The notes under the pieces: model-generated
Told to the model about the DNA's origin: nothing
The model's input: only the letters and a program-made list of their open reading frames with translations
Database searches by the model: none
In this document: piece by piece, positions 8,982-18,079 of the stretch
Layout of the letters: each line of letters starts with the position of its first letter
How positions within the stretch are numbered: position 1 is the stretch's first letter
Assembly (NCBI GenBank): GCA_016278265.1
Contig: JADQCE010000001.1
Coordinates: 372,001-436,000, forward strand
Length of the DNA: 64,000 nt
Reading direction: 5' to 3'
Source of the DNA: Halothiobacillus sp.
GTDB taxonomy: Bacteria; Pseudomonadota; Gammaproteobacteria; Halothiobacillales; Halothiobacillaceae
Made by a program: the position numbers and the translations under genes

Positions 8982-9017
8982 AAACCCGGCGCTCCTTGCG
9001 GAGGCCGGGTTTTTTTT
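8982..9017. terminator. Intrinsic terminator between DUF2853 gene and ectC
   Basis: The stem AACCCGGC-CTCC/GGAG-GCCGGGTT is followed on the plus strand by a run of eight T. On the minus strand the hairpin is followed by a weaker T-rich tract, so it may also close the ectABC operon. Confidence 0.85.
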
Positions 9018-9040
9018 CTGCCCGCTGCAGCAGTCGACGA

Positions 9041-9451
9041 TCAGTCGTCGATGCTCAGGGCGGGGTAGACACCGTTCTCGTCATGCACCTCGCGGCCGGT
9101 CAGCGGGGGATTGAACACGCAGATCAGGCGCATGTCCTCGCTGCCACCGCGCAGGTAGTGCTTGTCGGCATCCGGATCGTTGAGGAGGTACATCATCCCG
9201 TCGCGGATCGGGTAGGTGACATCATTGTTGATGTCATGAATCTCCCCGTTGCCCGCCACACAGTAAACCGCTTCGATGTGGTTCTGGTAGTGGATGAAGG
9301 TCTCCGTGCCGGCACGGATGATGGTGTCGTTGAACGAAAAGCCGACCCGGTCGTCGGCCAGGATCAGGCGACGGCTGACCCAATTGCCGCTCGCGGCTTC
9401 GACTTCGCGTTCGGTACCTTGGATGTCCCGGTCGAGATAACGTACGAGCAT
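9041..9451 (-). CDS. ectC: L-ectoine synthase
   Basis: This 136-residue cupin cyclises N-gamma-acetyl-diaminobutyrate to ectoine, the last step of synthesis of this compatible solute. The start MLVR, the region [18 protein letters not shown] and the C-terminal [19 protein letters not shown] are characteristic of EctC. The cupin metal ligands (Glu in HIEAVY, Tyr and His in DKHYLRG) are present. It is the third gene of ectABC, 62 bp after ectB. No ectD (hydroxylase) or dedicated aspartokinase follows; a terminator lies directly downstream. Confidence 0.96.
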   Translation of the reverse strand: MLVRYLDRDIQGTEREVEAASGNWVSRRLILADDRVGFSFNDTIIRAGTETFIHYQNHIEAVYCVAGNGEIHDINNDVTYPIRDGMMYLLNDPDADKHYLRGGSEDMRLICVFNPPLTGREVHDENGVYPALSIDD

Positions 9452-9513
9452 AGTTTGTCTCCGTAGCTGGTGAAGGACCGCCCCGCGTTCAGCGGGGATG
9501 GTCCGATCGGTGA

Positions 9514-10791
9514 TCAGCCCTTGCGAGCGGCTGCCGCCGCGTCAACGGACTCGTCGAGCAGATCCAGACCTCGGTTCAGCTCGTCCTCGCTGATGGTCAG
9601 CGGGGCGAGGAACTTGATCACCTGGTCGTCGGCCCCGGCGGTTTCGGCCAACAGGCCGCGCTTGAACGCCTCGGCGGAAACCTCGTTGCAGAAGTCCTCG
9701 GCCTCGGATTGGAGGCCCCAGATCATGCCCAGCCCGCGCACGTCGGAAATCAGGTCCGGGTGGCGTTCGGCGATGGCGCGGAAGCGCGCCTCGACCTTCT
9801 TGCCCTTCTCGACGACTTCCTTGGAGAACTCGTCGGTCTCCCAACGCTCAAGGGCAGTCGCGCCGGCGACGAAGGCCAACGAGTTGCCGCGGAAGGTGCC
9901 GGTGTGCTCGCCCGGCGACCACTCGTCGATGTCCGGACGCATCAGCACGATCGCCATGGGCAGGCCGGTGCCGATCGACTTGGAGATGGTGACGATGTCG
10001 GGCGTGATACCGGCACGCTCGAAGCTGAAGAAGTTACCGGTGCGGCCGTTGCCGACCTGGATGTCGTCGACGATCAGCAGGATGTCGAGGTCCTTGCACA
10101 TCTTGTCGAGCTTCTTGAGCCACTCGACCGAGGCGACGTTGATGCCACCTTCGCCCTGAATCGTCTCGACGATGATGCCGGCCGGCAGGTCGTAGCCCGA
10201 GCTGGCGTCCTCGTAGTACTGGCGCATCATGTCGATGCTGTCCATCTGGCCTTCGCCGGTCGGGTCGAAGTAGTTGTCGTACGGCATCTTGGTGACGTTC
10301 AACGGCACGCCGTAGAAATCGTCGTGATAGAACTCGTTGCCGGTGACCGCGAGCGCGCCGAGGGTGTGGCCGTGGTAGGCGTTGGTGAAGGAGACGATCT
10401 TGGAGCGCTCCTTGACCTTGCGGGCCAGCTTCAGGGCCGTCTCGACTGCGTTGGTGCCGGTCGGGCCGACGAACTGGACCTTGTAGTCCAGGCCGCGCGG
10501 CTGAAGGATGGTTTCCTGCAGCTTCTTGATAAAGATGTACTTGGCGTCGGTCGCCTTGTCGAGCGCGTTAGTGACGCCATCACGCTCGATGAAGTCGATG
10601 ATTGCTCGATTGATGGCCGGATCATTGTGGCCGTAGTTCAGGGAGCCGGCGCCACCGAAGAAGTCGATGAAGGCCGTGCCATCCTGATCCCACATGGTGG
10701 CGTTCTTGGATTTGACGAAAATGGTCGGGAACGAGCGGATGTAACCGCGCACGTTGGACTCGTATTTCTCGAACAGGTCGATGTTCATCAC
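9514..10791 (-). CDS. ectB: Diaminobutyrate-2-oxoglutarate transaminase
   Basis: This 425-residue pyridoxal-phosphate class III aminotransferase converts aspartate semialdehyde to 2,4-diaminobutyrate with glutamate as donor, the first committed step of ectoine synthesis. Visible features are the start [14 protein letters not shown] typical of EctB, the cofactor-binding [30 protein letters not shown], Asp in [15 protein letters not shown], and the Schiff-base lysine in [13 protein letters not shown]. Length equals the family norm. It is the second gene of the ect operon. Confidence 0.96.
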   Translation of the reverse strand: MMNIDLFEKYESNVRGYIRSFPTIFVKSKNATMWDQDGTAFIDFFGGAGSLNYGHNDPAINRAIIDFIERDGVTNALDKATDAKYIFIKKLQETILQPRGLDYKVQFVGPTGTNAVETALKLARKVKERSKIVSFTNAYHGHTLGALAVTGNEFYHDDFYGVPLNVTKMPYDNYFDPTGEGQMDSIDMMRQYYEDASSGYDLPAGIIVETIQGEGGINVASVEWLKKLDKMCKDLDILLIVDDIQVGNGRTGNFFSFERAGITPDIVTISKSIGTGLPMAIVLMRPDIDEWSPGEHTGTFRGNSLAFVAGATALERWETDEFSKEVVEKGKKVEARFRAIAERHPDLISDVRGLGMIWGLQSEAEDFCNEVSAEAFKRGLLAETAGADDQVIKFLAPLTISEDELNRGLDLLDESVDAAAAARKG

Positions 10792-10881
10792 AGGTCCTCG
10801 TCTTGAGCTTGAAAAGGAAATCGGGATCGAAAGGAAAATAGCACCGCCGGCGGAATTCGCACCGGACGGCGATGCCGTTGA

Positions 10882-11355
10882 TCAGAGATCGATGACGTAG
10901 AGGTCTTCCGGCTGATGGCCATCGCCGAGAAGTTCGCTGGAGAGATAGGGCTCTTTGCGGATCGAGCGACCCAGCTTTTCCGCCCAGCGGGTGAACAGGG
11001 CCTGGGAGGCCGGGTTGTCCGGGGCGATCGTTAGTTCGATGCGCTTGATGTCGCTGAACCAGTCGCGCTCCTGGAGCGCGCTCAGCAGGCGGGAGGCGAC
11101 GCCCTGGCCGCGTGCCGAGGCATCGACGCCGATCTGCCAGACAAACAGCGAGTCGGGATTGTCCGGCAGGCGGTAGGCAGTGACGAAACCGACAAGGTCA
11201 TCACCGTTTTCCGCGATGGCGCAGGTCGAGCGGAAATGGTCCGCAAGCAGGAAGTAGAGGTAGGCCGAGTTGAGGTCGAGCGTGCCCGCTCGCTGGATCA
11301 GCTGGTGAATCCGACCCCCATCCTCGAGGCGCGGTTCACGAAAATGAATCGTCAT
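10882..11355 (-). CDS. ectA: L-2,4-diaminobutyrate acetyltransferase
   Basis: This 157-residue GNAT acetyltransferase makes N-gamma-acetyl-diaminobutyrate from acetyl-CoA. LDLNSAYLYFLLADHF, the sequence VWQIGVDASARGQGVASRLL with the acetyl-CoA loop, and LTIAPDNPASQALFTRWA identify EctA. The frame stays open to an ATG at 11418, but that ATG overlaps the TATAAT of the operon promoter and would precede the transcript, so the ATG at 11355 (MTIHFREP) is chosen. It is the first gene of ectABC. Confidence 0.93.
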   Translation of the reverse strand: MTIHFREPRLEDGGRIHQLIQRAGTLDLNSAYLYFLLADHFRSTCAIAENGDDLVGFVTAYRLPDNPDSLFVWQIGVDASARGQGVASRLLSALQERDWFSDIKRIELTIAPDNPASQALFTRWAEKLGRSIRKEPYLSSELLGDGHQPEDLYVIDL

Positions 11356-11416
11356 GCTTTTTTGCCTGTCCGCGTTCAGTTTCCAGCCGCGATCAGGTCC
11401 GTATAAGTGAGCGCCC

Positions 11417-11444
11417 ATTATAGGGCATGAGGCGAAAAGCTCAA
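11417..11444 (-). promoter_or_regulatory. Sigma70-type promoter of ectABC
   Basis: On the minus strand TTGAGC (11444-11439), a 16-bp spacer and a perfect TATAAT (11422-11417) precede ectA. Transcription would start near 11410, about 55 bp before the chosen ectA ATG. Osmotic control is expected for this pathway but is not visible in the sequence. Confidence 0.7.
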
Positions 11445-11664
11445 CCGTGCACCCTGGCCGGATCGGCCTGTCGACCAGGCTGTGATGGCGCTGCGATGCG
11501 GTTCATGGTGCCCACGCCTCGCCTTCATAAGGCCATGAATGCGGCAGGAGGATCGTTGTCGGCTGGGTTGAGCGAGGCGAGCCAGAAGACGGCATGGCGG
11601 GACCGTGTCGTGTAGGGGCGGCCGTCTGCCCATGACACGGCGCTTCCTCGACCGCGACGGGGTG

Positions 11665-12165
11665 CTATTGCGTTCGTTGCGGGCGATTCCTGTGGAAGGT
11701 CAATGGGGTGTCACCGGGTGGCAGGTGGGCGATATCGGCCAGGGTGTAGCGGTCGAGTACCGCCCAGAAGGCCTCCAGGGCCTCACCGAGAATCGGTGCC
11801 AACCGGCAGCTTGCCGTGATCCGGCAATCGCCGGTCTCTCCAAAGCACTCGACCAGTTCCCAATGGCCTTCCATGTCGCGGGCAACGGCGCCCAGCGAGA
11901 TGCATGACTCGGAGCGGGCCAGAGCGAGGCCGCCGCCCTTGCCGCGCCGCGCCTTGACGTAGCCGCGCGCGGCCAGCGTGTTCGCCACCTTCATCAGGTG
12001 GTTGTAGGAGATGTCGAAGTAGTCGGCGATCTCGCGGATCTTCGGCAGGGCCGTCGTTGCCGTGGCCCCTTCCGTGGAGGCCTCCATCGCGGCGTTCCTG
12101 GCGGCATGGTCGGCCAGATACATCAGGAGTCGAAAGGCGAAATCGGTCTGCTGGTTGAGCTGCAT
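11665..12165 (-). CDS. nsrR: Rrf2-family repressor, NsrR-like
   Basis: This 166-residue iron-sulfur regulator belongs to the Rrf2 family. The N-terminal winged helix has TDFAFRLLMYLA and the recognition region FDISYNHLMKVANTLAARGYV with RGKGGGLALA. Three cysteines, C107, C114 and C120 in ECFGETGDCRITASC, are placed as in nitric-oxide-sensing NsrR. About 15 extra residues, rich in Ala and Thr, sit between the first helix and the helix-turn-helix. The frame extends upstream, but the ATG at 12165 gives the normal family start. It is divergent from a hemerythrin and nnrS, with an NsrR-type operator between them, which supports an NO-responsive autoregulated role. About 250 bp to ectA hold no other gene. 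Confidence 0.85.
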   Translation of the reverse strand: MQLNQQTDFAFRLLMYLADHAARNAAMEASTEGATATTALPKIREIADYFDISYNHLMKVANTLAARGYVKARRGKGGGLALARSESCISLGAVARDMEGHWELVECFGETGDCRITASCRLAPILGEALEAFWAVLDRYTLADIAHLPPGDTPLTFHRNRPQRTQ

Positions 12166-12208
12166 GGCGTCCGTTCTCAGAGTTGGCTCAGGGGGATCAA
12201 GGGTTTGT

Positions 12209-12231
12209 AATATGCAAGCAGTATGCATATT
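12209..12231. promoter_or_regulatory. Putative NsrR operator
   Basis: AATATGCAAGC and GTATGCATATT form an 11-1-11 imperfect palindrome with TGCA cores, the architecture of NsrR sites. It lies 43 bp upstream of nsrR and 35 bp upstream of the hemerythrin gene. TTGGCT (12183) and TGTAAT (12206), 17 bp apart, could be the rightward promoter, with the operator over its -10 region. Confidence 0.72.
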
Positions 12232-12266
12232 CTGGCCTACCAGTGCTAGCCATGCGAGGAACCCCG

Positions 12267-12674
12267 ATGCAACGTCATGAAAGCCTGCAGCCCCTCTCTC
12301 GCGAGCACCATCACACCCTGAAGATCGCACGGCGATTGCAGCGAGGCGAGTCGGATGCCGACCTCATTCGGGATCTGGCCCAACATCGCGGCGAGCTCGA
12401 GGCGCATTTTGCGGTCGAGGAGTTCATGGGTCGTCAGGCCCTGTTGCAATGCCCGGCGGATACGACTCTGTCGGGGCAGCTTGATCGCATGCAACGCGAA
12501 CACCGCCAGATCGAACAGCTACTCGTCGAGATGCTCGACGAGGCCGGCGATTCGGTCACCGGCCATCGCCTGGGTGAGTTGCTGGTGGCCCACATACGGT
12601 TCGAGGAACGCGAGTTGTTCAACCGCTTGCAGGAAGGCTGTCTGCCAGGTCAGGCGGGGAGCCGGCATGAGTGA
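12267..12674 (+). CDS. Hemerythrin-domain protein
   Basis: This 135-residue four-helix-bundle protein should carry a non-haem di-iron centre that binds O2 or NO. Candidate ligands appear in order: SREHHHTLK, HFAVEE, EHRQIE and HIRFEERELF. The ATG at 12267 is preceded by GAGGAA at good spacing; an ATG 15 bp earlier is less likely. The gene overlaps nnrS by 8 bp and sits behind an NsrR-type operator, so a role in nitric oxide or nitrosative stress response is inferred. It is a single-domain protein, unlike the two-domain RIC/YtfE repair proteins. Confidence 0.85.
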   Translation: MQRHESLQPLSREHHHTLKIARRLQRGESDADLIRDLAQHRGELEAHFAVEEFMGRQALLQCPADTTLSGQLDRMQREHRQIEQLLVEMLDEAGDSVTGHRLGELLVAHIRFEERELFNRLQEGCLPGQAGSRHE

Positions 12675-13875
12675 CTGGCGTCACTGGCCTCTGCTCTCAA
12701 TCGGTTTCCGCCCCTGGTTTCTGTTGATGCTGGGGTTCGCGACGCTAGCGACGACCCTCTGGGCCGGCGTCTGGATCGTCGGCGGCTGGGGTGCCGCCAC
12801 GCAAGGGCTCTTCGACGGGGGGCAGCTTGACTGGCGCTGGCACGCCCATGAGATGACCTTCGGCGTCGGCGTGGCCCTGGTTGCCGGTTTTCTGACCACC
12901 GCGGCGCAGAACTGGACCGGTCGGCGCGCCTGGCATCCGGCCGGTCTGCTGGTGGTGCTGGGGGTCTGGCTCGCCGCGCGGCTCGCCTTTCTGTTCATGG
13001 GGGCCAATCCGCTCTGGCCCTATCTCCTTTCGATTGCCGCCGAGCTGGGCATCCTGTTCGTCGTCGCCAGACTGATCCTGCTTTCCCGGCAATGGCACAA
13101 CCTGTTGTTCGTCCTTGCGCTGAGCGGGATTGTCTTGGCGGATGCGCTGTTCGCCCTGCAACGGCATGACGGTGGATTGGCCAGCATCCACGGTTGGCTG
13201 GGGCTGTTGCCGATCGTCGCGATGCTGCTGTTCATCGCCCAGCGGGTGGTGCCGCCGTTTTCAGCCAACCGACTGGGCATACCCCCCAGGCGCACCGGGC
13301 GTTACGTGGCAACCATTCTTGGTGGCGGCCCGTTGCTGCTTTTCCTTGCCTTGCTTGTCGCGCCGATGTGGCCGAACACGTTGCCGCTGATTGGGGCTGT
13401 GATCGCTGCCGTGGTTGCCGGGACGGGTGGTTATGCCCTCATGCGCTGGTGGCACCGAAAGGTGCTCAGCGAGCCGATGCTGTGGCTGCTGTTCCTGGGC
13501 GCTTCCGTGGTGCTTATCGGACTGGCGTGGATGGCGGCGGTCTTGATTGATCTGCCGGTCGGCGGGCTGGATGGGCCGGTGCATGCCCTGGGTCTCGGCA
13601 TGCTCGCGGTGATGGCGATGGGCATGATGACGCGCGTGAGCGCCGGGCACACCGGGCGCCCCATCCATCTGCCCAGGTGGTTGTGGCCGGTGCTGGTGTT
13701 GTTGCTGGTCGTGGTGGCCGGTCGATTGCTGTTGCCGATCTGGCCGGGCCTCGAGCCGGTCTGGCTCGCGATCACGGCCGGCGGGCTGGCCCTGGTCTAT
13801 CTGGCGCTGCTGATCGTCATCGGCCCGTGGCTGATCGCCGAGCGCGCTGATGCCCGGCCGGGCGTGCGACGCTAG
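12667..13875 (+). CDS. nnrS: NnrS family membrane protein
   Basis: This 402-residue integral membrane protein has about twelve hydrophobic helices. NnrS proteins contain haem and copper and protect against nitric oxide stress, often under NsrR or Nnr control. Conserved elements include FRPWFLL at the N-terminus, RWHAHEMTFG with the paired histidines, HGWLGLLPIVAM, RVVPPF, HALGLGMLAVMAMGMMTRVSAGHTGRP with further histidines. The ATG at 12667 lies inside the end of the hemerythrin gene, which implies coupling. It converges on hemN with only 7 bp between the stop codons and no obvious terminator. Confidence 0.92.
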   Translation: MSDWRHWPLLSIGFRPWFLLMLGFATLATTLWAGVWIVGGWGAATQGLFDGGQLDWRWHAHEMTFGVGVALVAGFLTTAAQNWTGRRAWHPAGLLVVLGVWLAARLAFLFMGANPLWPYLLSIAAELGILFVVARLILLSRQWHNLLFVLALSGIVLADALFALQRHDGGLASIHGWLGLLPIVAMLLFIAQRVVPPFSANRLGIPPRRTGRYVATILGGGPLLLFLALLVAPMWPNTLPLIGAVIAAVVAGTGGYALMRWWHRKVLSEPMLWLLFLGASVVLIGLAWMAAVLIDLPVGGLDGPVHALGLGMLAVMAMGMMTRVSAGHTGRPIHLPRWLWPVLVLLLVVVAGRLLLPIWPGLEPVWLAITAGGLALVYLALLIVIGPWLIAERADARPGVRR

Positions 13876-13882
13876 GCGCGAT

Positions 13883-15268
13883 TCAGATCACCTTCGAGAA
13901 GCGTTGGCCGTTGTGGGTGCCGTGGTACTCGTCGAAGGCCATGCAGACATTGCGGATCAGCAGACGACCGCGCGGTTGAACCTCGATCGAGTCGGGCGTG
14001 ATGGTGATCAGCTCGTCGGCCGCCATGTCGGCCAGCTCACTCAGTGCATCGGCAAAGTGGCTGGCGAAGTCGATGTCGAAGCGCTGCTCCACCTCACGGA
14101 TCGACAGTCGGAAGTGGCAGATCAACTCGGTGATCACGTGGCGGCGCAGGACGTCCTCCTCGGTGATCACCACGCCCTTCTCGATCGGTAGCCGGCCGGC
14201 CGTCACCGCCTCGTGGTAACGGTCGAGTTCCTTGACGTTCTGGCTGAACGCCCCGCCCACCTGGCTGATCGACGAGGCGCCCATGGCCACCATGTCGCAC
14301 TCGGCGTGGGTGGAATAGCCCTGGAAATTGCGTTGTAGCGTGCCCTCGCGCTGGGCGATGGCCAGCGGGTCGTCGGGCTTGGCGAAGTGGTCCATGCCGA
14401 TCAGCACGTAGCCGGCCTGTTGCAGGTAGCCGATGGTCGAGCCGAGGATGTCGAGCTTTTCCGCCGGGCTGGGCAGATCGTCGCCGGCGATCCGCCGCTG
14501 CGGCTTGAAGCGTTGCGGCAGGTGGGCGTAGTTGAAGATCGACAGCCGGTCGGGGTCGAGTTCGATCACCCGGTCGAGGGTCTGCATGAAACGCTCGCGC
14601 GTCTGAAAGGGCAGGCCGTAGATGAGATCGATGCTCACCCCGTGGAAGTTCTGCTCGCGGGCCGTGTCGACCACCTCGCGCGTCTCCTCGAAGCTCTGCA
14701 CGCGGTTGACCGCCTTCTGCACGTCCGGATCGAAGTCCTGCACCCCGAGACTGATGCGGTTGAAGCCAATCTCGCGCAGCAGGCGGATGGTGGCCGCGTC
14801 GGCCTCGCGTGGGTCGATCTCGATCGAGTACTCGCCGGTGTCGTCGGTCTTGAGGGCGAAGTGCTCGCCGGTCTTGGCCATCAGCTCGCGCATCTCATCG
14901 TGCGAGAGGAAGGTGGGCGTGCCGCCGCCCCAGTGGAGCTGGTCGACCGGCCGGCCGTCGTCGAACAGCGCTGCCTGCAGTGCCATCTCGCGGTAAACGT
15001 CGTCGAGGTAGGGGCGCGCCTTGGCGCGATCCTTGGTGACTACCTTGTTGCAGGCGCAGTAGTAGCAGACCGTGTCGCAGAACGGGATGTGCACGTACAG
15101 CGACAGCGGCCCACCGGTGGCGTTGGAGCGCGCTGCGGCCTCGCGGTAGTCGTCTGCCGTAAAGCCGTCGTGGAACTGCACCGCGGTCGGGTAGGAGGTG
15201 TACCGTGGGCCGCTGGTGTCGTAGCGGCGGATCAGGTCGGCGTCGAAGGGGATTGCAATCTGGCTCAT
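13883..15268 (-). CDS. hemN: Oxygen-independent coproporphyrinogen III dehydrogenase
   Basis: This 461-residue radical SAM enzyme decarboxylates coproporphyrinogen III to protoporphyrinogen IX in anaerobic haem synthesis. The cluster motif CDTVCYYCAC matches the HemN pattern CxxxCxxCxC and lies in YVHIPFCDTVCYYCACN. HWGGGTPTFL, EIDPREAD, GFNRISLGVQDFD and IDLIYGLPFQ are the further signature segments. The frame remains open far upstream, but MSQIAIPFDADLIRRYD at 15268 is the normal HemN start. It neighbours the NO-response genes, consistent with low-oxygen growth, but no convincing FNR box is seen in the 240-bp upstream gap. Confidence 0.96.
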   Translation of the reverse strand: MSQIAIPFDADLIRRYDTSGPRYTSYPTAVQFHDGFTADDYREAAARSNATGGPLSLYVHIPFCDTVCYYCACNKVVTKDRAKARPYLDDVYREMALQAALFDDGRPVDQLHWGGGTPTFLSHDEMRELMAKTGEHFALKTDDTGEYSIEIDPREADAATIRLLREIGFNRISLGVQDFDPDVQKAVNRVQSFEETREVVDTAREQNFHGVSIDLIYGLPFQTRERFMQTLDRVIELDPDRLSIFNYAHLPQRFKPQRRIAGDDLPSPAEKLDILGSTIGYLQQAGYVLIGMDHFAKPDDPLAIAQREGTLQRNFQGYSTHAECDMVAMGASSISQVGGAFSQNVKELDRYHEAVTAGRLPIEKGVVITEEDVLRRHVITELICHFRLSIREVEQRFDIDFASHFADALSELADMAADELITITPDSIEVQPRGRLLIRNVCMAFDEYHGTHNGQRFSKVI

Positions 15269-15508
15269 GGGCGGCTGTCGGCGATTGGTTGAACGGGTAG
15301 CATCATCCTCGAAGTCTAGCGTCACCCGCATCGGCTCGTCCTCCGAGTAGAATGCTGGGGAATTTGGGGCCGGGCAGTGGCCCCTGGCAGCGATTTGCGG
15401 CAGAGGGACTTTTTTCGTAGCCGCCGACTGGCTATCCTCCGCGATCGTCCGCACCAGGGGGTGGGCCGGATGGTCGGGTGTGGGACAGGGTGGACACGGG
15501 AGACGGGC

Positions 15509-16117
15509 ATGATCGGCGTGATGCTGCAGGGGCTGGATTACTTTGGGACGGCGGTCTTCGCCGTCACGGGCGCCCTGGTGGCCGATCGAAAGCGCATGGA
15601 CCTGATGGGATTCCTGATCCTGGCGACCGTCACCGGCATCGGTGGCGGCACGTTGCGGGATCTTTTGCTCGACCGCCCGGTCTTCTGGTTGACCCAGTGG
15701 GAGTACCTGGTGATTGCCGCGGTGACGGCGATCATCACCTTCTACGTCAGCAAGCCGTTTCATCAGCGGGCCAACTGGCTGCCCTGGGCCGATGCCGTCG
15801 GGCTGGCGGCCTTCTGCGTGATCGGCACCCAGATCGCGCTGTCGATGGATGCCAATCCCATGATCGCGGTGATGATGGGCATCATGACCGCCGCCTTCGG
15901 CGGGCTGATCCGCGACGTGCTCGCCGGCGAGCCGCCGTTGCTGCTGCACCGCGAGATCTACGCCTCGGCCGCGTTGGCCGGGGGGATCGTCTATGTTCTG
16001 TTCGCCCATTGGCTGGACTGGTCGATTGCCGCGGTGATCCTCGGCTTCGCCGTTACCCTGGTCGTGCGCGGGCTGGGTATTCGCTATCACTGGCACCTGC
16101 CGTCGGCAAACCGCTGA
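15509..16117 (+). CDS. TRIC-type cation channel family protein (UPF0126, YicG-like)
   Basis: This 202-residue inner-membrane protein has about seven hydrophobic helices and two internally related halves, each with a glycine-rich motif: GIGGGTLRDLLLDR in the first and AAFGGLIRDVLAG in the second. This is the bacterial trimeric intracellular cation channel fold (UPF0126/YicG). The physiological role in bacteria is unclear. GGAG precedes the ATG at 15509; an ATG at 15521 is an alternative. It is followed after 46 bp by the ABC exporter genes on the same strand. Confidence 0.88.
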   Translation: MIGVMLQGLDYFGTAVFAVTGALVADRKRMDLMGFLILATVTGIGGGTLRDLLLDRPVFWLTQWEYLVIAAVTAIITFYVSKPFHQRANWLPWADAVGLAAFCVIGTQIALSMDANPMIAVMMGIMTAAFGGLIRDVLAGEPPLLLHREIYASAALAGGIVYVLFAHWLDWSIAAVILGFAVTLVVRGLGIRYHWHLPSANR

Positions 16118-16163
16118 GGGCAGGCCCGGGTTTACTACACGCTTCACGAATCACGAGTGCTTC

Positions 16164-17108
16164 ATGAGCAACGCCGTCGAGATCTACGAACTCGAGAAGA
16201 CCTACGAAGGGGGCACCCGTGCCCTCAAGGGCATCGAGCTTGCCATCGAGGAGGGGGATTTCTTCGCCCTGCTGGGCCCCAACGGGGCGGGCAAGTCGAC
16301 CACCATCGGCATCCTCTGTTCGCTGGTCAACAAGACCGCCGGCAGCGTGCAGGTATTCGGCCACGATCTCGATCGCGATCGCGCCTGGGTGAAGGCCCAG
16401 ATCGGCGTGGTCCCGCAGGAATTCAACTTCAACCAGTTCGAGCCGGTCGAGGAAGTCGTCATCAACCAGGGCGGCTTCTACGGCATGACCCGCAAGGCGG
16501 CGAAAAAGCGCGCCCACGAGTTGCTGAAGCAGCTGGGGCTGTACGACAAGCGCGAGGGCATGGCCCGGGCGCTGTCGGGCGGCATGAAACGGCGGCTGAT
16601 GATCGCCCGCGCGCTGGTGCACGACCCGAGGATGCTGATTCTCGACGAGCCCACCGCCGGGGTGGACATCGAGCTGCGCCGCGGCATGTGGGACTTCCTC
16701 ACTCGGATCAACAAGCAGGGCACCACCATCATCCTGACCACGCACTACCTCGAGGAAGCCGAGGCCCTGTGCCGCAACATCGCGATCATCAACGAGGGCC
16801 GCATCGTCGAACACAACTCGATGCGCAACCTGTTGGCCAAGCTTTCGCAGGAGACCTTTGTCCTCTATGCCCGCGAGCCGGTGGAATCCCTGCCGGAGAT
16901 GCCGGTGATCGGTTCGCGCCTGATCGACGACGAGACCATCGAGGTCGACCTGAACCGCGACCAGGAGCTGACCGGGGTGTTCGACGTGCTGCGCGGCCAC
17001 GGCATCGTGATCGAGCGCATGAAGAACAAGACTAGCCGCCTCGAGGAGTTGTTCCTGCGCCTGGTGCAGGATGACGATGCCGCCACCGATGCCGAGGAAC
17101 GTTCATGA
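16164..17108 (+). CDS. yadG: ABC transporter ATP-binding protein (YadG-like)
   Basis: This 314-residue nucleotide-binding subunit of an ABC-2 exporter shows Walker A GPNGAGKST, Q-loop VPQEFNFN, signature LSGGMKRR, Walker B MLILDEPTAG and the switch histidine in TTHYLEEAE. A C-terminal extension of about 80 residues follows the core. Its stop overlaps the permease start (ATGA at 17105), so the two are translated together. The pairing and sequence resemble E. coli YadG-YadH. The substrate is unknown. Confidence 0.9.
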   Translation: MSNAVEIYELEKTYEGGTRALKGIELAIEEGDFFALLGPNGAGKSTTIGILCSLVNKTAGSVQVFGHDLDRDRAWVKAQIGVVPQEFNFNQFEPVEEVVINQGGFYGMTRKAAKKRAHELLKQLGLYDKREGMARALSGGMKRRLMIARALVHDPRMLILDEPTAGVDIELRRGMWDFLTRINKQGTTIILTTHYLEEAEALCRNIAIINEGRIVEHNSMRNLLAKLSQETFVLYAREPVESLPEMPVIGSRLIDDETIEVDLNRDQELTGVFDVLRGHGIVIERMKNKTSRLEELFLRLVQDDDAATDAEERS

Positions 17109-17941
17109 GTATCCGTTCGCAGAGCGATGCATTCGATCACCAGGGACCGGGCGAGAAGGCGGTTGGCCTGACGCCGCGAGGGGCATGGAATGCCTTCCTC
17201 ATGCTGCTGACCCGCGAGGTCCTGCGCTTCGGCCGCATCTGGGTGCAGACCGTGCTGCCGCCGATGATCATGACCGCGCTGTACTTCGTGGTCTTCGGTC
17301 ACCTGATCGGCCCGCGCATCGGCGAGATCGACGGGGTGCCCTACATCCAGTACCTGGTGCCGGGCCTGATCCTGATGTCGGTGATCACGCAGAGCTACGC
17401 CAACTCGGTGTCCTCGTTCTTCGGCGCGAAGTTCGCCCGACACGTGGAGGAACTGCTGGTCTCGCCCATGCCCAACTGGCTGATCATCGTCGGTTACGTG
17501 GCCGGCGGCGTGGCACGCGGGCTTACGGTCGGCGCGGCGGTCACTATCGTCGCGCTGTTGTTCGCCGAGCTGTCGGTGCATAGCGTGCTGAACCTGTTCG
17601 GCGTCGCGCTGATGACATCGATCCTGTTCGCCCTGGGCGGGCTGATCAACGCGGTCTACGCCACGCACTTCGACCACATCTCGATCGTGCCGACGTTCGT
17701 GCTCACGCCGCTGACCTATCTCGGCGGGGTGTTCTACTCGATCAACATGCTCTCGGAGTTCTGGCAGCAGGCCTCGCTCTACAACCCGATCCTCTACATC
17801 ATCAACGGCTTTCGCTACGCCATGCTCGGCATCAGCGACGTGCCCATCTGGAGCACCTACGCCATCCTCGCCGTCGGGATCCTGATCGCCTATTTCTATC
17901 TGCTGCGGCTGTTCAACAAGGGTATTGGTCTACGCGGCTGA
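17105..17941 (+). CDS. yadH: ABC-2 type transporter permease (YadH-like)
   Basis: This 278-residue membrane subunit has six hydrophobic helices in the ABC-2 arrangement. Characteristic segments are TVLPPMIMTALYFVVFG, the cytoplasmic coupling region with FARHVEELLVSPMP, the helix around GLINAVYATHFD, and LTPLTYLGGVFYSI. The extended hydrophilic N-terminus of about 25 residues starts at the ATG that overlaps yadG. No substrate is inferable. The 341 bp downstream hold only a pair of inverted REP-like hairpins and no gene. Confidence 0.9.
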   Translation: MSIRSQSDAFDHQGPGEKAVGLTPRGAWNAFLMLLTREVLRFGRIWVQTVLPPMIMTALYFVVFGHLIGPRIGEIDGVPYIQYLVPGLILMSVITQSYANSVSSFFGAKFARHVEELLVSPMPNWLIIVGYVAGGVARGLTVGAAVTIVALLFAELSVHSVLNLFGVALMTSILFALGGLINAVYATHFDHISIVPTFVLTPLTYLGGVFYSINMLSEFWQQASLYNPILYIINGFRYAMLGISDVPIWSTYAILAVGILIAYFYLLRLFNKGIGLRG

Positions 17942-18051
17942 CGTGGCTGCCTAGGTAATCGCCTTGACCGTTCTCGTCCAGCGGAGAGCGGCGGGCCGCC
18001 CCATAGCCATGTCGCGCTCCTGCGCAGTGGCAAATTCCAGCACCACGCTAT

Positions 18052-18079
18052 CGTCATTCCCGCGCAAGCGGGAATCCAC
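18052..18079 (+). repeat. REP-like hairpin 1
   Basis: CATTCCCGC/GCGGGAAT stem with a GCAA loop and flanks CGT and CCAC. It forms an inverted pair with hairpin 2, about 100 bp away. Confidence 0.85.

Noticed and set aside
11418-11427. ATG at 11418 as the ectA start
   Set aside because: It overlaps the TATAAT box of the operon promoter and would lie upstream of the transcript start.
15269-16147. N-terminal extension of the hemN frame by about 290 codons
   Set aside because: It is antisense to the TRIC-type channel gene, and HemN homologues start at the ATG at 15268.
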